Shown here: piece by piece, positions 1 through 9,445 of the stretch
How positions within the stretch are numbered: position 1 is the first letter of the stretch
Layout: each line of letters opens with the position of its first letter
Assembly: GCA_001566745.1 (NCBI GenBank)
Contig: KQ964427.1
Span: 202,360 to 234,655, forward strand
Length of the DNA stretch: 32,296 bases
From: Conidiobolus coronatus NRRL 28638
Taxonomy: Eukaryota; Entomophthoromycota; Entomophthoromycetes; Entomophthorales; Conidiobolaceae
Direction of reading: 5' to 3'
Translations under genes and position numbers: made by a program
The notes under the pieces: generated by a model
Told to the model about the DNA's origin: nothing
The model's input: only the letters and a program-made list of their open reading frames with translations
The model's database searches: none

Positions 1-46
1 GATATTTTAAAATCTGATCAATAAAAAATTCAAAGTTTTGAACAAG

Positions 47-1218
47 TTAAAGAGATTTTAAAAATTGTTCAATATCAAATTGGTCTTGATTTCCAGACTT
101 TGTAATGACACCTTTTTCAGTTACAATCCCGTCAATAAGACTAGCAGGAGTTACATCAAAACCAGGATTCCAGACTTGAATGTTGGGATCAGCAACTTGA
201 ACGGTAACAGATGATCCATCGGCTGCTAATCCTGATACTGAAGTTAATTCTTTAGAAGGACGCTGCTCAATAGGAATACTAGCTCCTGTTGGAAGAGTGA
301 GATCGATGGAAGTGGTGGGTGCGGCAACAAGGAAAGGAACATTATGATGCTTGGCTAATACAGATAATTGATAAGTTCCTATTTTGTTGGCAGTATCACC
401 ATTGGCGGTGACTCGATCAGCTCCAACAATTACAGCACTTAAACCTGTTTGATTCATAAGAGCTCCAGCCATATTGTCACAAATTAAAGTGGCTGGAATA
501 TTTTCATAAACTAATTCATAAGCAGTTAAGCGACTTCCTTGATTGTATGGACGAGTTTCAGTGCAATAAGCATGCTCTAATGCTCCAGAGCTGTATAAAG
601 AGCGAATAATTCCAAGAGCAGTACCGTGTCCAGCAGTGGCAAGAGATCCAGTATTGCAATGAGTTAAAACTTTAAGCCCTTTATTACCCTTTAATTTAGT
701 GAGCCATTCTGATCCATACTTTCCAATATTTAAATTGTCTTGAACATCCTGTTCTAACATTTTCTCAGCAGCAGTAATGAAGGATTGAATAATTTGTAGT
801 GGATCTTGACTAACCTGTGATTCAGAAGCAACCAAAGAAGAAAGTTTGCCACAAGCATCGAACAAGTTTACAGCTGTTGGTCTTGAAGTTTTCAAGTAGT
901 CTAGCGAGTCATTAATATGCTTCAAAGCCTCTTCAGCTGTAGTGAATTGGGATTTGGTATTATGAAGCTGAACAGCTAAAGATAACACAGCTACAATAGC
1001 TATAGCAGGAGCACCTCTAACCTATAATATAAAATTAGCTGACTCAAAAAACAGTGAAATAAAGAGGCTTTTAATACCTTCATTGATTTAATAACTTCAT
1101 GACCTTGCTCAATATTTTCGACTTTAATATAAACAGTTTTATGAGGTAATTGTAATTGATCTAGAATTTCTAATTCATGATTATCGTATTTAATTGCTTT
1201 AAGAGTTCTTTGAGCCAT
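47..1218 (-). CDS. MRI1: Methylthioribose-1-phosphate isomerase (eIF2B-like fold), two exons
   Basis: This enzyme isomerises methylthioribose-1-phosphate to methylthioribulose-1-phosphate in the methionine salvage pathway. Exon 1 is 1218-1078 (47 codons), the intron is 1022-1077 (56 nt, GTATTA...TATAG, phase 0) and exon 2 is 1021-47, giving 371 aa. The splice joins IKSMK to [12 protein letters not shown] and rebuilds the family's conserved VRGAPAI motif; neither exon has it alone. Catalytic residues are visible: Cys169 in LTHCNTG and Asp249 in VGADRV, matching the Cys/Asp pair known for MtnA-type isomerases and separating it from true eIF2B subunits. The length is close to family members of about 370-410 aa. 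The start is the first ATG of exon 1. The gene lies downstream of the cyclin gene on the same strand with its own spacer. The eIF2B family is the only real alternative, and the Cys/Asp pair argues against it. Confidence 0.95.
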
Positions 1219-1850
1219 TGTATTAGTTTATGAAAGGTAAAAACCGAAGTAAAGAAGCAGAGTACAAACCAATAGCAATCGATTTAATTCACATACTACA
1301 AGTAATCAATTTTTAACCAATCAATTTTCTGATTGCATCACCATTTCTAATTCATGCTCAAGTTTCTTTTTTCTCAACCAAATTTGCTAATAAAAATTAG
1401 CCTAATAAAATTTGTATTTTTCTAAATTTTGGCTTATTGGTTGTCAAAATTTACAAACTTAATTTTAATATATAACTCATTTGGTTTTAAAAGGATATAT
1501 AATATAAGTTAAATAGGATAAGAAATAAAAATAAAAATTCATAATTTATTGCTATTTTAGTACTTTATAAGAAGTATTTAAGATCGGTTCAACAATTGCT
1601 GTTTCTAGTATACTTGCAAAAATACCAAAGTCATTATATAGTATATTTTCATCAAAGTAAAAATATAATATATATATATATATATAATTGAGCTTAAAAT
1701 AAAGCCAATGCCTTTGAAAGATTAGATTTAGCGATGTGTAGCTGCAAATGATTTATTAATAAATAATCTGTTCCATGGTTAGTAGTCTTTTGAATAAAGT
1801 GTGAAGGGCTAAAGTTATCAAAGTGAATTATTATACAAATGAAAACAAAC
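1219..1850. other. Intergenic spacer, MRI1 promoter side / cyclin 3' side
   Basis: AT-rich spacer between two minus-strand genes. It must hold the MRI1 promoter and the 3' UTR of the cyclin gene. A CCAAT pentamer near 1269 lies just upstream of MRI1. The only other structure I see is the TA microsatellite at 1669-1686. No open frame with a plausible start or splice sites was found. Confidence 0.6.
1669..1686. repeat. TA dinucleotide microsatellite
   Basis: An uninterrupted run of nine TA units, seen directly, in the spacer between the cyclin and MRI1 genes. It is likely length-polymorphic. No function is inferred. Confidence 0.85.
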
Positions 1851-2939
1851 TCAAACTAATTTAAATTCCTTGAACTTGGTAACTTTTTGATGACGATCCA
1901 ATATCCAGCCTCTACAAAACTCACTTATTTTAAAGTGATTTATATGGGAATATTTTTTATCTACAGCTTCAAATTTAGTAGGGGTCCCTAGCGTTGTAAT
2001 AAATAATTGAATACAAGGCATCATTTCCTCCTCCTTATACTTGGAATAAAATTGCAGCGTTTCATTCCATACTAAGTTATGAAGAATTAACCTAGCAAGG
2101 TATATAGCGCTTGCTGCAATGAGAGAACACCTAAATTTTATAAATTCGTGATTCAGTAAACTAAGTTCGAGTAAGTATTTTGCAGCTAATCTATGTTCCT
2201 TATTATACGAATCAGCCATTGAAAATCTCCTCAAAAAGTTCAAAGGATTTGGGTAGTTTATATCAAAGTCAACCACCGTCAAGATGTATCTCTCGCTCTC
2301 AGCTACCTCATCTGAGGTAAAAGCATTTGCTGCCAAATAAACGAGCTCAGATATTTTAGGTATAAACTTTTGTTCAAATTTTGCTGAAATTAAAAGGCTG
2401 GTAGCTCCTATTAACTGAAGCTTCTTATCTTTAACGGTCATTTTAGATAAAAACCTATCCAATAAATTAACGCTTAAAAATAGAATTTCTGGCACCATAT
2501 CAAATTTAGAATGTACATCCACTAACCAATCTACAAGGGCAGCTCTTTTCTCCCAGGTTATGTCTTTTAAGCTATCCATATAGTTTGGAGGGCACATATA
2601 TTCCGTTTCTATCTCGTATAAATATTCAAAGTATTCCTCAGCATACTGACTACACATCATAGGATCATCAGATTCTTTCAAGTATAAATCTTCGACAATT
2701 TGATCATTTGCTTCTATAATCTCGCTCTTTTTTTTGCTTAATGGCGAGTGCGTGTTGATAAAGGTATCGGGAACGTTAGATATATCATGAGTCGAGTCAA
2801 AAGGCTTTCCAGGTGCTGCAGGAGGCGATCGCTGTTGGTTTGTAAAGTTTGGAGTGCCTATAATTTGGTCCTGTATTGTTTACAAATATTAAAATATGCG
2901 TATTTTTATAATAAAGAGAGGACTTTATACCTGTTCCAT
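1851..2939 (-). CDS. B-type mitotic cyclin, short N-terminus, 9-nt first exon
   Basis: Regulatory subunit of the cyclin-dependent kinase. Exon 1 is only 2939-2931 (ATG GAA CAG), the intron is 2871-2930 (60 nt, GTATAAAG...ATACAG, phase 0) and exon 2 is 2870-1851, giving 342 aa. The micro-exon is chosen because the exon 2 frame has no ATG before residue 75 or so and has a stop just upstream of the acceptor. The B-type signature is clear: DPMMCSQYAEEYFEYL, then KRAALVDWLVDVHSKF (MRAIL-like start of the cyclin box), NLLDRFL, LLISAKFEQ, and YPNPLNFLRR before the second cyclin fold. These match Cdc13/NimE/Clb proteins. It is shorter than typical fungal B cyclins such as Cdc13 (about 480 aa), and the N-terminal region shows no RxxL destruction box or KEN box. 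A Clb5/6- or Cig-like S-phase role is possible but not decidable here. Confidence 0.9.
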
Positions 2940-3185
2940 TTGGTTTTCTTTTAAAAATTATTTTTTATAGTAATAAAAAGTTTTATTTATATTGTTGAAT
3001 TTTAAGCAGTATCAATTTAAATTCTTAAATATTCAGTATTATTGAATAAAATTAATGGGACTTGAATTTTAGTTAAGTGTAACATTGACGAAAATTTCAT
3101 CACTTTTTATATTAATTAAAATTATGTTTAATTTATCAATAGGCTAAAATTTTGGATAAGAGGCGAGTCGATATTTAATAGCGCG

Positions 3186-4948
3186 TTATTTTAAGTTGAA
3201 CTTGGGAAGTGGATGAGCTTCAGTGTTTAGAACTAGTTTTTCAATGTCAAAAAAGTCCTCTGAGCTAAATAGTAAGTAGAAATATTTTAAGGTCTCAGCT
3301 AAAAAGAAAGTCTCCATTTTATCGTCTAATATAGGAGGAACAACCGAAGAGTCCTTCAAGCTAGTATAACCTCCTGTTTCCACTTTACAGTGAGTTTCAA
3401 ATGCTAAAAACATTTCCCATCCTCTTTCCCTATAAATAGGATTTTTGGTGATTCTATAAAGTATAAATAGCGATTCAATAGTTTCCGGTCTCAGTAAGTT
3501 ATGAACATCTGCTGGCTTAACATAAGTATCATAGTTGTTATTCTGATCTGTGTTAAATACAGTAATCTCTGAGGCAAGCTTGGTTGGGTGCATTGTGTAA
3601 GTAGCCCAGCAGGTTTCAGTAAGATGCTCTCCTAATAATAACGCCTCTTCATCAAATCTGCTTAATGGGTTATATTTATGCATATTGGAGTCTGGAGACT
3701 TATGCAGCAAAGATGGATGAAATTTGCCCCCAGTAGCACCCAATGCTAGTGTTCCTCCCAAAAAGCAAACCAAATGATCCATCTGAGGCGATATTGACTT
3801 TGGATTGTATGTAGTAATCTCTCCAAAGAACAAATATCCAGTTGGGTAAGTTTTGCGTAATAGCACTTTTTTCATACCTTCAATAGATAGATCATACATT
3901 CTGCGGAAATTTGGCTCCTCCCCATCAGTAAGAAGATACTGCTTGAGTAAGTATTCATAGTAACTATCACCTCTAGAACCAAGACGAATATCGACTCCAG
4001 AAAAGCCACCAGTTTCAGGATCAAGGAAAATAGGTACAAGCCCTTCGATTTTAGGTAATTTCTCAACCATATCGTTAACCTTCTCAACAGCATCAAAGTA
4101 TTTGGTTTGGTTTGTGATATGGGAGAGATATTTAAATTCAAGTTGAATCGTAGTTGCTTCAGAGGTAGACGTCAACTCTCTATTCTCAGGAGGATATGGC
4201 TGGCGCGTAATAAGATTTAAAGAAGCACCAGGAATGCCAGATTTAGTGCCAAAACTGCCCATCAAACGATCTGCGAGATCTGTTGCCTTATCTATTAATA
4301 TTTGATCATGTGAACCTGTAAGAAAATGAGAACTTAATATACCGCCGAGTACACGGATGGTGGTTTCGAATACATTTAGATACTCATCCTGAGCGAATGT
4401 TAGCTCATTTACAACCCAGTCTCTTGCTTTTTGATACTCCTCCTCCAAGCCCATTAAAACCATGGTGTCCATGCTATCAATGATAGTAAACCCAAATCCT
4501 TTAGGCACAAAGTTATGACCTTCTTTTCTTATTGGAAAATACTCGTCCATACCCCAAGCATCCCTCTCATAAGCACTCCAAGCATGTTTAAAAGCTTTTA
4601 CTACCATATCTTGACGAGCTCTCCACAAGTCATCAGGATCTCTGGATACTTCTCTATTTTCTGCAATACTACTACCTAGTTTAAAGCAAGTTAAGCTTCT
4701 TCTGGTCACAAATAGGATTTATTAATTTATAATTTAATTTAGAATAATTTTTATCATGTTCAATTTGAATATTTTGTACAAATTTATAAATGGCGTATGC
4801 CCCAATTAATATTAATATTATCGAAATTCCCTATATAAGAGCGATTAATTAGTATTTGGTATAGAGTTTTTTTAATATATAATAGCGAATAAAGGTAAAT
4901 AATAACTGAATGTTAATGTATATATTACGAAAATATTACCTTGTACAT
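3186..4948 (-). CDS. MNS1: ER class I alpha-1,2-mannosidase (GH47), type II membrane protein; one exon junction unresolved
   Basis: Trims alpha-1,2-linked mannose from N-glycans in the ER. Proposed exons: 4948-4940 (ATG TAC AAG), intron 4831-4939 (109 nt, GTAATA, TACTAAT branch site, TATATAG), exon 2 4830-4710, and a catalytic exon ending at the TAA at 3186. Exon 2 encodes the membrane anchor ISIILILIGAYAIYKF, expected for type II Mns1-like enzymes. Exon 2 and the catalytic exon are in different frames; the only GT-AG intron I find that joins them is 34 nt (4676-4709), giving 539 aa against about 549 for yeast Mns1. On that numbering: acid Glu147 (FETTIR), Asp343 (QMDHL), Cys347 and Cys399 (the family's disulfide pair), Glu441 (RPETIES) and calcium-binding Thr528 (NTEAHP). 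The family call is secure; the 5' end is a model. Without the upstream exons the long frame opens only at a GTG. Confidence 0.9.
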
Positions 4949-6913
4949 ATCGTACTAGAATTGAAATTGACTTTAAAGTTTAGTATTTTTTAGAGTTTTA
5001 TAGTTTTATATAAATGATTAACAATAAAAAAGTTTATTTTGCACTTGCATCAATTTATAAACGTCATTTATGTTGATTGGCCAATTATTCAAAGGTTCAT
5101 TTAATTTGTGTTTAATTGCAAGTTTCTTTAATACTTTTGAATAATATGATTATATTGAAGACCTATATATAGTTGGTTATAAGTCAAAGGTCACTGCTAT
5201 AAATATTTTCCAATAAGTATTATTTGAAATATGAACTATTAACAATTCTCAATAAACACTAATATACATTGTACTTGGCTCTTTTCATTCAACTATTCAC
5301 TATAATTGAAATGAAGCGAATATTTGATTCTATTAATAAGGTGAATTTACATCTGGATATTTGATAAGCTGCCAAGGTTGAATTATTAAACTTTTAAACT
5401 TTAAACTTATTAATAAATGTCCATTTAGATTCATTGAACAAATATTTATAGCCGATATATATCATTTAATATTCACACTAATAAGTTGGAATCTTTATGA
5501 TTAAGCTATTTTAAAGCTCTATTCTTTCAAAGATCAAATAACTACCAAAACTAAAATTAATTTTATTAAAATTGAATTTTTATTAGAGTAGCCTGTTACA
5601 TAGCTGATTTAAAATGTCCAAAGCTTATTATTTAATTCAATATATGGGTATGAGAACTATATCAAATAGAAGAGTATATATAATACTTTAATATTTTATA
5701 AATATAAACTTTAATATGTAGAATTAGCTATATAATATAACAGTGCTTAGATTTAACTCTATAATATATATGTTGCAATACAAGGAGGCTAGTCGCTAAT
5801 CAGAAAGCAATTCACAGCCATACTCGCGTACTTAAAAGTTTTAGCTTATATTACCATATGCTCATAGAAGCATCAGAAAGATCATAGACTATTACTATGT
5901 TTTATACAGCATACAATGTTCAACAATGCCAAAATTGCAAGATCAAATATTAAATATTGAGATCAATGAAGTATCATTATTAATTAATAACTAATAACTT
6001 TCGTTTGTCTATTATCTCGTTATATAACTTCCTACTTTAAAGTTAATCAAAAATCAAAAATATAGCCATTTGAAAGTTGGTAACTTGATATGTGTAGATT
6101 TTGAGTAATCGAACTGTATCTATATAACACAAACAAATACTCAGATATATGCATAAATAATATTCAAATATGATAATTGATAACCCAATAACTGCGCTAT
6201 ATAGCTACATTTAAATAAATTTTTTTAGTAAATTTTTATTATTAAAACCTTACTTTTTTAAAAATTATTTGCCATTTTAACATTACTCAAATCTATCAAT
6301 TTTTATACTGCAATAAAACAATGTAAATGAATAACATGATTTTTACAAACCTCATCTTGAAATGATATCATAATTATATCACAATGTTTTAATTTTTAAA
6401 ATTTTTATAATAATGGAAGAAGTAAAGCTATAATGAGCGCATATTTACAATTTTGAAAAATATCACATATCTAATAATCAAACTTACCTAATATAAACGT
6501 AATACAGCCCTGTAATTTTTTGTGCTATGGCAATTTAATCAAATTAATCAGAGTCACAAGTACAGCCGAATAACTGGTGAAAAAAGCAATATATTTTGGC
6601 AAAGTTTATTTTAGATAAAAGATACAAGTGCTATTATCTATGTCATATTCTTAATATAGTTTATGAGTTAAAATTTGATTAACTTGATAAGTATCACTAA
6701 ATATAATTTCCCACTCCTTTAATACTCTGATTAATAATCATTCGATAATTCGACTTGGACTATCTATTTGCAAAGTGTTAATTTTTAACTTTTTATAATC
6801 TTCAAATTAAAATCCCACACTATGCATTAATTAGACCAAAATTTTGTAACTTATTAAATCAGTTTTATATCCTTAGTTAATTCTTAATTATTTAAAATAT
6901 AAAAAATTAGAAA
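4949..6913. other. Long divergent intergenic region between MNS1 and VAM7-like gene
   Basis: Nearly 2 kb of very AT-rich sequence between two divergently transcribed genes, so it should contain both promoters. Apart from the CCAAT/TGACGT cluster near 5054-5085 I see no gene, tRNA or repeat family. Six-frame reading gives only short, low-complexity frames. Confidence 0.6.
5054..5085 (-). promoter_or_regulatory. Putative MNS1 promoter elements: palindromic CCAAT pair, TGACGT, TATA-like
   Basis: About 105-140 nt upstream of the mannosidase start. ATTGGCCAAT (5076-5085) is two CCAAT boxes back to back, the site type bound by the HAP/CBF complex. TGACGT (5061-5066 read on the minus strand) is a CRE/UPR-like half site, directly followed by TTTATAAA. 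Spacing and order suit a fungal core promoter for the minus-strand gene. This is motif matching only; such short motifs recur by chance in AT-rich DNA. Confidence 0.35.
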
Positions 6914-7978
6914 ATGGTATTAGAAAAAGTTGAATCTATTTTAATCGAGCGCTCAGAGTTAAGAACAATCCCTTCTAGCCATATTAGTTACCGCTTAACA
7001 GTTAGAGCTGCAGTTCGCTCCTGGACCGTTTGGCATCGCTATAGCGAATTTGTTCAGCTTTCAAATGATTTGAAGCGTGCAGTGCCTAGCAAAACTTTTC
7101 CTTGCCAACTTCCTCCAAAAACTTCTTTTACTTGTATTAGTTATGACGATGAAGCCCTTATTCACCAAAGACGTGTTGGATTACAGGCATTCTTAAGGGA
7201 AATTTTGTTGAATAAGGATGAGAGCTGGCGTAGTACAAAGGAATGGGCACAGTTTTTGCAAATACCCTCAAATAGAACCAATAATCAGAATGAAGAGTAC
7301 TCAAGTAAAGGTTGGTTAAGTCAACATTCTGTGCTACAAGAATTAGTAAGAGATATTCGCTCGACTTTAATAAAAAGAGAGGCCGCATTTTCTAAAGGAG
7401 ATCAGTCATTAGCGCACCACCTTGCTGCACAAGCTAGAAGGCAATTAGTTGGCTTAAATACTCAACTTACTCAACTAGATATATCTTTAGCAGCGCTTGC
7501 AAAGGGCCCAAATCCTTCATTATCAGAAGGTGAACTTTTAAGACGCCGCAATCTTTTATCTCATTTAGAAAACGAAAAGCACGCCTTAATGCAGCTTGCA
7601 CAAAAGAATGTTTCAGACCACTCTTCTTCCAGAGCAGTAGGTGCTGCAACTGAGTCAGACCGCTCTGAACTTTTCCGAGTCACATCACCTATTCATTCTA
7701 ATCGTGTATTCGGTAGAAAACCAGACCCTAAAGAAACAGCTGAAACTCGACAACTAGATAACGCAGATTTGCTCCAGCTTCAAAAAGATAAAATGGTTGA
7801 GCAGGATGACTACGTTGGTCAATTTATTTCTATTTTACAGAAACAAAGAAATATGGGAGATCAAATAGGTGAAGAATTAGATTATCATAATCAATTATTA
7901 AACGAGTTTAGCATGGATGTAGATAATACAGAAGCTAACATTTCTAAAGTAAATGAAATGACTAAAAAGATCCGCTAA
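6914..7978 (+). CDS. VAM7: Vam7-like PX-domain Qc-SNARE (vacuolar fusion)
   Basis: A soluble SNARE that binds PI3P through its PX domain and supplies the Qc helix for vacuole/late endosome fusion. Single exon, 354 aa, against 316 for yeast Vam7. The PX domain spans about residues 1-115, with RYSEF at 42-46 (PI3P-contacting arginine region), the LPPK proline loop near 66-69 and RRVGLQAFL at 86-94. A basic and Q-rich linker follows. The SNARE helix covers about 290-354: EELDYHNQLL then DVDNT (335-339), which aligns with yeast Vam7 EELQTQNELL...DVDNT. There is no transmembrane segment, as expected for Vam7. Oddity: the conserved zero-layer glutamine (Q283 in yeast) is His325 here (codon CAT). 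The ATG sits in a good A-rich context. It is divergent from MNS1 and converges on the AT-hook gene. A different PX-SNARE paralogue cannot be excluded. Confidence 0.87.
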   Translation: MVLEKVESILIERSELRTIPSSHISYRLTVRAAVRSWTVWHRYSEFVQLSNDLKRAVPSKTFPCQLPPKTSFTCISYDDEALIHQRRVGLQAFLREILLNKDESWRSTKEWAQFLQIPSNRTNNQNEEYSSKGWLSQHSVLQELVRDIRSTLIKREAAFSKGDQSLAHHLAAQARRQLVGLNTQLTQLDISLAALAKGPNPSLSEGELLRRRNLLSHLENEKHALMQLAQKNVSDHSSSRAVGAATESDRSELFRVTSPIHSNRVFGRKPDPKETAETRQLDNADLLQLQKDKMVEQDDYVGQFISILQKQRNMGDQIGEELDYHNQLLNEFSMDVDNTEANISKVNEMTKKIR

Positions 7979-8546
7979 CCGATATACTAAACTCATATGA
8001 TTCTGCCTTTCCCCGCCGATTTATTATCATTGAATTAATCTATTAAAATTATGTAAATAATACAATAACTACAGTACTACATTTATATACTTTATTTTTA
8101 TTTAATATATTACGAGCAATTTTTATCTACTTAAAATTATTAATGATTGAAATTAATAATCATTTAGCTATATATTCATTTTTCATAAGATTTTTGTCAC
8201 ATTATGAATAATTAGTGAACATGCTATATTAAATATTGTAACTACAAATCTAAATAAAATTCATATATAAAGATAGCTAATTGCTATTGTAAAATAGCCA
8301 TAATAACTATTCAATATTAATGGTGAATGCATAGTTTTATTATAGATATAAATTATGTTATTAAAGCTATGATAACTGATCGCTAGTATTGGAACCACAT
8401 GCTAATTTGATTTAGGTTGTATTGTGAAGATATTGGACATATTCGTTTATAAAATTAAGATCAGCATTGCCAGATGTATAAATGAATAGTGTAACGATGG
8501 CTGTACAAAAGTTTAATGAAGCTAAGTAAGTGCTATTTCTGCTAAA
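7979..8546. other. Convergent 3' spacer between VAM7-like and AT-hook genes
   Basis: AT-rich 3' flanks of two convergent genes. It has small imperfect hairpins such as AATGATT/AATCATT near 8142-8164, but no gene or repeat family is recognised. Confidence 0.55.
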
Positions 8547-9445
8547 TTATAAGATTTCTTCAGTAAACTTAAAGTTTTCCAATCTTTTATACAAATCATC
8601 TCTTTGCTTTTGAAGTAATTCAGCCTTTTCATTATCTATTTTCTATAAAAATATATTAGTATAAAGCTCAGTCTAAACTAAATATTAAAATACCTTCGAA
8701 GGACGACCAGGCCTCTTTTTAATGGGATTGTCGTCGGTACTTGCTTTACTAGCTTGTCTTTTTTGAGTCTTATTCACGTTTCTACTCTTCAAAGGCGAGG
8801 CTGTACTCTTGCTTAATTTAGCCTTTTTTGTTGTAGCTGGATCATCCTGGACTTTAGATTGACTTCTCAATCGAGCAGAGCTTCTTTTATTTACAGTACT
8901 ATCTTTTTTAGAATTTTCAATATCTATGCCTACATTAGAAGGGTTGATAGAATCGCTTATACCACTAATGTCATTATCTATTGATTTCAAAAATTCTTCA
9001 AAGTCTTTTCCTGCTCCAGGTTTTGCAGGAGTAGATGAAATAATATCCTTGCCATTCTTATTAGGCTTAAACGAGTTTCTAATAAAGCTCAAATCATTGA
9101 GTTCTCTGGAAGGCTCTTCAACTTGGTCAATTTGATTTTTTACTTGGGCTTCAATTAAGAAAAATTGGTCCAAAATGTTTTTAGTAGAAGATACCTTGAC
9201 TGGAGTTATATCTATATCTGTGAACGAAATATGTCTTTCGTCTTTTTAGAAGACTCTTTTCGAGCATTTTTAGTAGGCGTCTTGACCTGTCTTTTTTTTG
9301 GCGTAGATGATTTCTCCTCTAATATTGGAGATACAGTGAAACGTGTCTTTTTAATAGAAGCAGTTTTTTTAGTAGGAGTAGAAATTTCTTTTTTAGTGGG
9401 GGTGGATTTTATTCTTGGGCTTTGTCTTTTTTGAAACTTTGGCAT
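8547..9445 (-). CDS. Basic AT-hook nuclear protein with clustered CDK-type sites; frame broken once
   Basis: I do not recognise the family. The start is the ATG at 9445 (MPKFQKRQSPRIK). The frame runs to about 9242, where a -1 shift is needed to reach the downstream frame, which runs to 8694. A 51-nt intron (8643-8693, GTATTT...TATAG, phase 0) leads to a last exon 8642-8547 encoding 31 residues that look like a coiled coil (KIDNEKAELLQKQRDDLYKR). No normal-sized GT-AG intron bridges the shift. One extra base in the T5 run at 9243-9247 would restore one frame of about 282 aa. Visible features: seven [ST]PxK sites (TPTK three times, TPKK, TPVK, TPAK, SPLK), many lysines and serines, and a C-terminal AT-hook core RPGRP within KKRPGRPSK. 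A chromatin role with CDK control is inferred. The broken frame may be an assembly error or a real mutation. Confidence 0.7.

Noticed and set aside
2748..2954. 68-residue plus-strand frame opposite the cyclin 5' end
   Set aside because: It is antisense to cyclin exon 2 and crosses the cyclin intron, which is better supported.
8926..9135. 69-residue plus-strand frame
   Set aside because: Antisense shadow of the AT-hook gene's second coding block.
9165..9434. 89-residue plus-strand frame with Phe/Val/Leu-rich, membrane-like sequence
   Set aside because: It is the antisense of the Lys/Ser/Thr-rich AT-hook gene, and its apparent hydrophobicity comes from reversing lysine-rich codons.
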